DNA of 35,517 nucleotides from contig JAQBFJ010000135.1 of the NCBI GenBank assembly GCA_032123435.1, forward strand, positions 1 through 35,517, given 5' to 3'. The notes beneath the pieces are model-generated. The model did no database searches and was not told the DNA's origin. It was given only the letters and a program-made list of their open reading frames with translations. The translations under genes and the position numbers were made by a program. This document shows, piece by piece, positions 1-7,500 of this stretch (position 1 is its first letter; every line of letters begins with the position of its first letter). The DNA comes from JAQBFJ01 sp032123435. GTDB lineage: Bacteria; Verrucomicrobiota; Kiritimatiellia; UBA8416; JAQBFJ01.

Positions 1-1
1 C

Positions 2-133
2 GAGGTGCTGATGAGCTTGGCTGAAACCGCACGCATCCACGGCATCAATGCTATGGGCTTCCTGCGACTGTTGTTGACCGATCCGGCCACCGCGACCGCC
101 GCCATTCTTCCCGCCACAGCTTCAGCGCGCTAA
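2..133 (+). pseudogene. 3' end of a transposase-like gene (possibly IS66 family), cut by window edge
   Basis: The plus strand is open from the window edge to a TAA at 131-133 and encodes 43 residues. The segment SLAETARIHGINAMGFLRLLL resembles the C-terminal helix of IS66-type transposases, which often read S-L-hydrophobic-x-T-x-K-x-x-G-hydrophobic-N/D-P-x-x-Y/F-L. The stretch is clearly more GC-rich than the genes to its right, as expected of acquired DNA. It could equally be the end of another transposase or recombinase. Only the tail is visible, so it cannot be told whether the element is intact outside the window. Confidence 0.4.
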
Positions 134-151
134 ACTGTTACATGAATACTC

Positions 152-183
152 AAAAAAAGAGGAAATATGCCCTAAAAACGGGC
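152..183 (-). terminator. Weak terminator-like hairpin after the TIM-barrel gene
   Basis: Read on the minus strand, a GCCC/GGGC stem (169-172 with 180-183) closes a 7-nt loop and is followed about nine bases later by a run of seven T (152-158). It lies about 35 bp beyond the stop of the xylose-isomerase-like gene. The stem is only 4 bp, so this is a weak candidate. Confidence 0.3.
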
Positions 184-216
184 TATTACACGGTCATTCC
201 GCCGCCGTACCCCTCA

Positions 217-1353
217 TTACACCCCCGCGTACATCCCGTCGAACAGGCCTTGCGCCTTAACAACCGCACCACGCATCATGTCTTCACACTTGGCTGTGTC
301 CCTTGCCGCTAAATGCGCCATGACCTTTTTTACATCAAGCTCTGCCGCCGCCTGCTCACACGCGTCCCAACTCAAAACACTTCTTATAACACGGTCTATC
401 GCCTGCTCTTCATTGTCATAAGCCCTCGGCTGCATATCATGACCTTTCCACCTGCTGTACCCATCCTCGCGCAAAAGCCCTGCTATCGCTATGTTCATGC
501 CGTTTATTCTAGCGCCATGATCTATATCGTATTTACCCGGTCCACCCAGTACAATTCCATCATTGTAACCCTGGCTGTTGAGATGCATATGAACCATGGC
601 TTCATTGTCCAACTCTTCCACAGTGTCATATACATGATCGAGCCCTATCATTTCTGAATGACCGAACTCCTTGTTAACGCCCTTCTTCTTTCTGGAAACA
701 CCAAACTCATCTTCCAGTTTTCGCCAGAATAATAGCGCGCTCGCAACAGTCGGGATCAGCATCGCGGGATGCCCTTCATTGGGCTTCGGCTCGAAACCAA
801 CATAAAGCTGACCACCAGCCTTTTCCTCATGCCGGCAAAGACCTGCAACACTTTCCTTGAGATTCTGATACATTCTCTTAACACCAACGGAAGCGATATC
901 GTATCCAAATGATCCGTTCCAAAGAACAAACGTCGGCACCACTTCAGGATGCCATGCTTTCTTAAGTTCCGCGTAAGTAATATCTACCGCCTTTTTGCCA
1001 AAATCTTCTGCAGACCTTCTTTCCTCAGGATCCAGACTCGCTATTCCGCCGTAAGCATAGTGACTATGCGCGCCAGGTGTCGTCATGGCCACATATATAC
1101 CAGCATCAAGAAGAGCTTCCGTAACCGCTTTTACATTTTCTTCATTAAACTCGGTGTCATAATGAATTTCGAATCCAAGCACAATATTGCCCGGCAATCG
1201 GGGTTTGATCTTTTTTTTGATCATCTTAATAACACCAGCCGTATCAAGCTCACTTCCAGCCCAACCTGGTCGCATGTCGCCCGGCACGAACCCGCCCTTG
1301 CCCGCATTGAAGGTCCATCGACAAATACTGTGAAAAGATTTATCATTCTTCAT
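217..1353 (-). CDS. Xylose-isomerase-like TIM-barrel protein with an altered metal ligand
   Basis: This 378-aa protein aligns by eye with class I (Streptomyces-type) xylose isomerase over its length. The motif EPKPNE (188-193), the E229-x-x-H232 pair in GVNKEFGH, D276 and D278 in KYDID, and D306 in GHD match metal ligands Glu181, Glu217, His220, Asp255, Asp257 and Asp287. H64 sits where the catalytic His54 is expected. The remaining ligand, Asp245 of the HIDLN motif, is replaced by His257 (HMHLN). The family interconverts aldoses and ketoses in the cytoplasm; the altered site suggests another sugar or another metal. The ATG at 1353 has a good AAGGAG ribosome site. A plausible promoter of its own lies at 1400-1428, so it need not depend on the 1447-2382 gene. 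No xylulokinase is nearby, so a role as xylA is unproven. Confidence 0.85.
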   Translation of the reverse strand: MKNDKSFHSICRWTFNAGKGGFVPGDMRPGWAGSELDTAGVIKMIKKKIKPRLPGNIVLGFEIHYDTEFNEENVKAVTEALLDAGIYVAMTTPGAHSHYAYGGIASLDPEERRSAEDFGKKAVDITYAELKKAWHPEVVPTFVLWNGSFGYDIASVGVKRMYQNLKESVAGLCRHEEKAGGQLYVGFEPKPNEGHPAMLIPTVASALLFWRKLEDEFGVSRKKKGVNKEFGHSEMIGLDHVYDTVEELDNEAMVHMHLNSQGYNDGIVLGGPGKYDIDHGARINGMNIAIAGLLREDGYSRWKGHDMQPRAYDNEEQAIDRVIRSVLSWDACEQAAAELDVKKVMAHLAARDTAKCEDMMRGAVVKAQGLFDGMYAGV

Positions 1354-1399
1354 TTCTATTTCTCCTTTAGTTTGACTCTTGATAAAATATCATGTTGCA

Positions 1400-1428
1400 A
1401 ATATCCAGCATACAGTAGATATCGTCAA
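1400..1428 (-). promoter_or_regulatory. Sigma-70-like promoter for the TIM-barrel gene
   Basis: On the minus strand TTGACG (1423-1428), 17 bases, then GATATT (1400-1405) form a sigma-70-type promoter. It lies about 47 bp upstream of the gene start at 1353 and inside the spacer after the 1447-2382 gene. Confidence 0.5.
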
Positions 1429-1446
1429 AAAAACAACATCCACTCC

Positions 1447-2382
1447 TCATAAAGCCAGGTTAACCTTCATCATTTTCTCCGTCAGCTTATCTGCTGGCGC
1501 TTCCTTAACATCGTATTCCACAAAGAACAGCCTATTATTTTCAGCGTCATGCACGCCTATATGAACGCTGTTAAGACATGAAATTGGCCCCAAAGGAAAT
1601 GGCAGTCTTTTTCTGCCACATCGCCGGATTCCTTTCAGTCTATTGCCGGACACTTCAATTTCATAAGGCTGTATATTTCCGGCAAGTTCAAATTTACGGT
1701 GTTCCTTGAACTTGTTCACTGTCAGCCAGCGCTCAATCGGACGGCGCTGTAAAGCAAGTTCCGCAGGATATACCTGTCGCATGGTCAGAAGAGCCAGAGG
1801 TCTATCCGATTCCAGTCGCAATGAAATATCACCCATCGCTAATTTCCATATTTTCAGCTTAAATCCGGCAGGCACCTCAAATGTCCTGTTGAACAGTGAT
1901 ATTTTCATAGCCTGCTCATTGCTGACTGTTCGCAATGACGGGATAATATGACGCTCGACTTTCCTGCACAAATGTTCCGGCGTTCTGCCGCCTGAGATGA
2001 CTTCAAGCATAAGATCCGATTGCCGTGCGTAACCATACCACAGCATTAAATGTACACCGTCGCGTCGCGTCGCGTCGCACGCCCAGATGGAATCAGTGAA
2101 TGTCTCGGGACATGGCGGATTCTCGGAGGGTATAATTCCCTTTGTTTCACGCTTCAGCCGTTTTGTCATCCACTTTCTACCATCAAAATTCCGGATCTGT
2201 GGTCGCCACCATTTAACCTGAAATATCACATGTTCCCCATCACCAACAATCACAGAGCCTCTTTGCCATTCGCCGCGTATTTTCAACGGCCTCCACTCTG
2301 GCGGCATAAGAAGATTCCACCCCATCCATGCCAAAAGCGTTTCCGCGCGACGTTGATTTCTGGATGAATTCTGATTGGACAT
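1447..2382 (-). CDS. Hypothetical protein, 311 aa, containing a pentanucleotide tandem repeat
   Basis: I do not recognise a family. The protein is soluble-looking, has no signal peptide or membrane segment, and is rich in Arg and Trp (for example VKWWRP and KLAMGDISLRLESDRPLALL), with alternating hydrophobic stretches that suggest a beta-rich fold. It follows the OPT-like transporter gene by about 60 bp and is likely cotranscribed with it and with the giant permease gene, so an accessory role to those membrane proteins is an inference from position. The coding sequence contains four perfect copies of a 5-bp unit at 2059-2078. One copy more or less would shift the frame near residue 105. No strong ribosome site precedes the ATG at 2382, so the exact start is uncertain. 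Confidence 0.7.
   Translation of the reverse strand: MSNQNSSRNQRRAETLLAWMGWNLLMPPEWRPLKIRGEWQRGSVIVGDGEHVIFQVKWWRPQIRNFDGRKWMTKRLKRETKGIIPSENPPCPETFTDSIWACDATRRDGVHLMLWYGYARQSDLMLEVISGGRTPEHLCRKVERHIIPSLRTVSNEQAMKISLFNRTFEVPAGFKLKIWKLAMGDISLRLESDRPLALLTMRQVYPAELALQRRPIERWLTVNKFKEHRKFELAGNIQPYEIEVSGNRLKGIRRCGRKRLPFPLGPISCLNSVHIGVHDAENNRLFFVEYDVKEAPADKLTEKMMKVNLAL
2059..2078. repeat. Four tandem copies of GTCGC inside a coding region
   Basis: Plus-strand positions 2059-2078 are four exact copies of GTCGC. On the minus strand they encode part of CDATRRDG in the 311-aa protein. The unit is not a multiple of three, so slippage would break the reading frame. Confidence 0.9.
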
Positions 2383-2444
2383 TATAATATCAGTTCTTTA
2401 GATGGTTTTATGGCTACTTGCCCTGGTTTTTGCCATGTTTTACA

Positions 2445-4436
2445 TCACAGAGCAAGTTTGATAACGCTTTTGCTCATGAGTACAAAACCCATTCCCAGCA
2501 TAGTGACAAGACCCAGACCAGCTCCAACACCAGCCGCAAACACAATCCTTATCTGGGGCCATTTCTCCCCGAAGCGTTTGCGGAACACGTACCTGCCCAT
2601 GAGAGCTCCGGCCATAAGCGGCATAATCGCCTGCGGCACAGATTGATCCAATCCGCGCACCAGCCCAAAAACCAGTAATATCGGAAGCCCAAAATGACTC
2701 AAGACAGCATATAGTGCAAGTGCAACCGTGAATCCGGTCGCGATAACTTTAGGCTGAAACGCCTCGCGAAAGGCGCTCGTCGCCGCATCCGGCAACGTAG
2801 CCGACCACGTCAGTCCCTGTTGATAAGCGGTCAACTCCCAAAACTCATTGGCAAAAGGAAACATTTCGCTGGGCACATTTCCCATTGACCAGACGAACTG
2901 ACAGAACAGAAGCATGCCGATCATGCTTATTGGATATATTAAAAGTTCGCATTTTATGAGAGATCTAAAATTTGTTCCGGTAAGCTCGGTAGTTCTGAAC
3001 GCTACCACCTGCCCGGCATAATTCTGCATGGGAATAGGAGCCATCCATATTGCCGCCCCCTTGTATCCGGAAAGAATGAAGGTTGCTTCACGAACAAACG
3101 GTATCGGCATCTGCATGCCGACCAGACCTTCCATTCTTGCCGAAACGTAGCTTATTACCGGGGTATAGACAAAACCGTAGAAAAGCAGAAGCCAGAGAGG
3201 AAACTTATTGCCCAGCAACGGGCCAGACGCATAATTGATCAAATAATATGCCGCTGCAATATAAGTTGTAGTTGATAAGAAATATATGCCCAAAGCAACC
3301 CATATAGGTATATCACCACGTCCCTTGGGTGGCCGAAAAAGGTTTCGCCATTTTACTCCGGGTTGACCCGACTCGTTCATTTCCTTGCGTTTTTCCCTGA
3401 GGCTTTTCCAACACGCTGCAAAACCAATGGCCGCTACCGCGAAAGCAAGACCCAAACTGAAACTGTAATAAAAATCAAGTGTATTTGACTGAATCGTTTT
3501 TATACCGCCCAGACCTGGTTCCCAGCTGTTGAGAATGCCGGCATTATACAAAACCGGATTCAAAAGAAGTGTGAAAATAAGTCCTGCCAGCGTGCCCATG
3601 ACTGCGAAGAAAGGCATCACCATTCCTGTTACAAAGAATGATAGATCAAAACTTATAAGGAACGGCATGGCGGGAAGAAACGATTCCGTATATTTAGTAA
3701 TATCAACAAACGGAATCGGGATAATTTTTATCGGTTCAGAAAATATAGCGCCAGTAATCTGTGGAACACCTATATATACCAAGCCGAAAACCATGCCTGC
3801 GACGGCGCCGAAAGAGAAGGTTCGCCAGCGCCATGTATCCTTTTCGCCTGACACATCAGCCAGAGCCGTCATACCCATAGCCCCTACAGGCGCCATTGGG
3901 AATGGGAGTTTTTCAACATCAGAAGTAAGCCGATACATTACATAGCCAAGACCGAAGTGGTCCAATCGGCTAATGAAAGAGGTCCCTATAATAATTCCCA
4001 CTGGAACAAGCCACTGTTTAACAAAAAAGCTTCGCGTTGCCAGTACAGCCGGATCCTTGGGCGCGTACCATTCGGGTATATATTCTGTAATCCCCAGCAT
4101 GCGCATGGATTCGCTCTGAACCAGGAATTGCCGCCACAGGAGCCCTCCGTCAATACTCATCACGGCTCCGCACATATAGAAAAGAACGAAAAGTTCCGGC
4201 CGCTTGATTGTGGTAAAGGCACGGCGAGCTATCTCAACATACAGAATGACTGTAACCCACTGTGCGGCAGCGCCCATGCTGAGGCCGGCCACAAGCTGCA
4301 TATACATCTGGGCAGGCGCCATTAACAGACCTACAAACAAGGCCATCAGAATAGTACGCCAACTGAATCCGTCTTCAAACTCGCTTGGCGCCTTGAGAAT
4401 ATCCCTGAATTCCTGAATTTCTTTATCCAGCTTCAT
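2445..4436 (-). CDS. OPT-like (DUF6785-type) polytopic membrane transporter
   Basis: This 663-aa protein has a short cytoplasmic N-terminus and then about 14 hydrophobic segments along its length. The motif EKLPFPMAPVGAMGMTAL (about 175-192) resembles the 'LPFP' region of oligopeptide/YSL (OPT) transporters and of the related PVC membrane proteins grouped as DUF6785. The C-terminal segment LMAGALMGRYVFRKRFG with the following glycine-rich helix also fits the OPT pattern. OPT proteins import peptides or metal chelates across the inner membrane; the substrate here is unknown. The gene lies 91 bp after the giant permease gene and about 60 bp before the 311-aa gene, all on the minus strand, suggesting one functional unit. 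The assignment rests on pattern recognition without a profile search. Confidence 0.7.
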   Translation of the reverse strand: MKLDKEIQEFRDILKAPSEFEDGFSWRTILMALFVGLLMAPAQMYMQLVAGLSMGAAAQWVTVILYVEIARRAFTTIKRPELFVLFYMCGAVMSIDGGLLWRQFLVQSESMRMLGITEYIPEWYAPKDPAVLATRSFFVKQWLVPVGIIIGTSFISRLDHFGLGYVMYRLTSDVEKLPFPMAPVGAMGMTALADVSGEKDTWRWRTFSFGAVAGMVFGLVYIGVPQITGAIFSEPIKIIPIPFVDITKYTESFLPAMPFLISFDLSFFVTGMVMPFFAVMGTLAGLIFTLLLNPVLYNAGILNSWEPGLGGIKTIQSNTLDFYYSFSLGLAFAVAAIGFAACWKSLREKRKEMNESGQPGVKWRNLFRPPKGRGDIPIWVALGIYFLSTTTYIAAAYYLINYASGPLLGNKFPLWLLLFYGFVYTPVISYVSARMEGLVGMQMPIPFVREATFILSGYKGAAIWMAPIPMQNYAGQVVAFRTTELTGTNFRSLIKCELLIYPISMIGMLLFCQFVWSMGNVPSEMFPFANEFWELTAYQQGLTWSATLPDAATSAFREAFQPKVIATGFTVALALYAVLSHFGLPILLVFGLVRGLDQSVPQAIMPLMAGALMGRYVFRKRFGEKWPQIRIVFAAGVGAGLGLVTMLGMGFVLMSKSVIKLAL

Positions 4437-4518
4437 TTCCAGTCCATTGTTTAGCGTGCTACCTGTCCTTGTTTACATCTATTAAAACATTACTACCACA
4501 GGAGAAGGCGCACCATTT

Positions 4519-4547
4519 CATATCCCATTATTCACTTTTACCGTCAA
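4519..4547 (-). promoter_or_regulatory. Possible internal promoter before the OPT-like gene
   Basis: TTGACG (4542-4547), 17 bases, then GATATG (4519-4524) on the minus strand. The -35 box lies within the last codons of the permease gene. It repeats the TTGACG-N17-GATAT pattern found before the TIM-barrel gene. The last base of the -10 box is poor. Confidence 0.35.
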
Positions 4548-7500
4548 GCATTCTATTGCCTTGTTCAATGAAACGAATTATTTCAACTGGTTCCATCTTT
4601 CGCCAGCCGAGAAGTTGTCGTCTTAGATCGCTCAAAAATTTCTTGTTCAGCCTGCACCAGCTTGCAATTTGACCTGAGCCATGCTCCAGACTGATATTTA
4701 TTTCATGAATATCGCCTTCTTTGTCCACTTCATGGATGGCTAGTTCCATTTCCTGACGCACTCCCATATCATATGGAGCAAGCCATACAGTTCCTTTAAC
4801 CCCTATGGTGCTACCATTTCCTGTCTCATCCCGAAAAACAGATAAATTCGCGGTCGTCATATGACCGATTGCACCATCCGTATGCGCGGCGAAATAATCA
4901 TACAAAAACGCCAGTACACCGGTAGATGTCTTCAGGGTAGCCGTAAAAGGAAGTGTATCTTTTACAACCTGTCCGCCCTTCTCATTAGCACGAGGGGTGG
5001 GTACATGCCATGTCATATCATTTGAAGGTGTAGCTACTTTACCCGCCAGATATGCTGGAGCAAGGGATGATACGACCACGATACCGAGCACCATGAGCAT
5101 TGTTAACACTGCCTGGCTTCCGCCGAAATTGAGAGTAATACCGCCCATCCAGCCAAGCTTGGTAAAGATGGTTGCCAGCCCTTGTCCTCCAATATACCCA
5201 AAAATTGAGCCAAGCACTCCATAGGTCAGGGCCTCCGCGAGGAACATAATGCCTATGTGGAATGGCGCTAATCCAAGACTGGTATAAACATATATTTCTT
5301 TTTTGCGTTCAGCCAGCGAGCTCAGCATGGTATTGAAGATTATGAAGCCTGCGATGAACAATGGGATCAGGAGGCTTTTGGGCGCTTTTGGCGTCAAAGG
5401 TCTTGAAACCATTACCCTGACACCACCGGAAAAACTGAAATAAATTGGAAACGCCAGTTTATCAGACATTTTAACTGCCAGACCTCTTGCTTCAGAGTGA
5501 CTTTTGACCGGTACGGCAACGCTTCGCAGTTGCACTGGTAATCCTTTTTCATGATCGGCTGAAAAAATCACAATATCACGACTTGACAGCGATGGCAGTC
5601 CCTGTGTTTTTTCATCGATAACCAGACCTGCCTGCATTTTAACGAACAATGTGGCCATATCCGTGCTGGTTCTTTCATTCCGTTCATTGACATCTATCAT
5701 GGCATAGTTTGGCGGAAGTATTGAACTGCCGTCTATTGCCTTGATTTCCTCGTCAAAACGACTCGAGTCAAAAACCCCTACCAGTTTCAGTTTTTGCCCT
5801 CCTATAAGAAGCATGTCACCCGGTTCAGCGTTAAGCTCCTTCGCGTTTTCAACGGACAAATAACATCCGCCATGAGCGGAGAATTCCTGCCATTCAGGAC
5901 ATATATCGTCAATATGACTGACAAGCGCCTCGTTACTGCTCAAGCCTATTGCCCCCGTAAGAGAAATACGTTTATCGTTGGCAGTATTGCTGACATGCAG
6001 GCGCCATTGTGCGTCTTGCGGCTCGATCCACCATTTCCTTGGAGCCATAGGATACGCGGCCCCAATACCATTCGCCATGAAATCATACGCAGACCCCGGC
6101 ATGAACGAGAAACCTGGCTGTTGAATTAACATTGACGGTTCGACATTGCGTTTATTTATCGAGTACTCAGATTTTTCGACATACGTGCTTGTGGACATAA
6201 AGCAAAGCAAAGCAAAAGTTATCAACATCACCGTCAGCCCCGTAAGTGCAGTGCGAAGCGGACGTTTTCGCATATTAGCCAGACCAAGCCGGATTTGAGT
6301 TGAAAGGAGTTTAAGGCCGGCGCTTTCGGCGCGGTGCGACACGGCTTGTCCGCGGCGCAGTTTTTCGAGTTCAACCTCAAACTTTGAGTATAGAACCTGG
6401 ATAACCATCAGGCTGAGGAAAATTATTCCAAACGCCATAACAATCATTAACGGCATATTGCTTATACGGAATGCCGGGTGGAAACTCCACAATATCATAA
6501 TCATGATCAGAAATATACCAATGCCGCCGACAATTTGCTTGTATACATGCGTGGATGCAATAATCAGACGCTCCATGGCATACGCTGACGGCACCAAAAC
6601 GAGCAAAAGAAAGATAATACCTCGCACAACGTCGTTAGCCGTATCTCTAATGGCTTTGTAAGCACGAACTTCGTTAGCCAACGCGGTACTAATATGCCGG
6701 AAATATGCATCACCATCATCGGCTTTGTAAGCTATATCAGCGGATTCAAGTTCAGCTTTTGTTATTTCCTGTATTGATTCAATAGCCTTACTCGATATGC
6801 CTGCTTTTTTGTAATCTGCAATCCGGCGTGCATCCAAATTATAAAAATCCTTCGCTGAAATATGCATAGGGTGCAGAGGCAATCCGCTTCCACTAGGGAA
6901 CCCGAGCATCGCTCTCCGCAAGACCATTCCCTTGCTCTTCTCCGGCTCAAGCATATTAACAAAAGCCATGCGATTCCCCACAATACCTACTCTTAAAAGC
7001 ATCTGCCATGACGTTCCCGGCTCAAGCGCGAATGAAATCATGCCGTTATATATTGTTTGATTCTTGCGTTTAGGGTCGCCCCGTAGAGCATCCATTACAT
7101 CAATGGAGTATAACGGCACCAGAAAACGGGGATCAAACAGACCGGCCACACTATGTTCCTGACATGTGAAAGGCGTGGCCCTGACTGGTTTATGTTTTCG
7201 CGCGGAACGATTGTGCATTGTCGCGGAAGGTTTCGATACAAGATGATTTATCGCCCGGATCGGCGCGCCTTCATCGTTAAGCAGATACGCGTGTGCTGAG
7301 AAATTGTAACCTGCCTTGCCTGTAATACCGTCAAATATAAATCGTCCATCTATACCCGTAGTGGTAAATTCCTGATATCTCATTCCCGAACAGGCAATAT
7401 GCATCGTCTGCCCGTCATCGCTCACATAAGGCGCAATTGCCGTAATATAACCAACCATAGGTAAACGAGCAATGGGTTCTCCTTGCGCCTGATCAACTAT

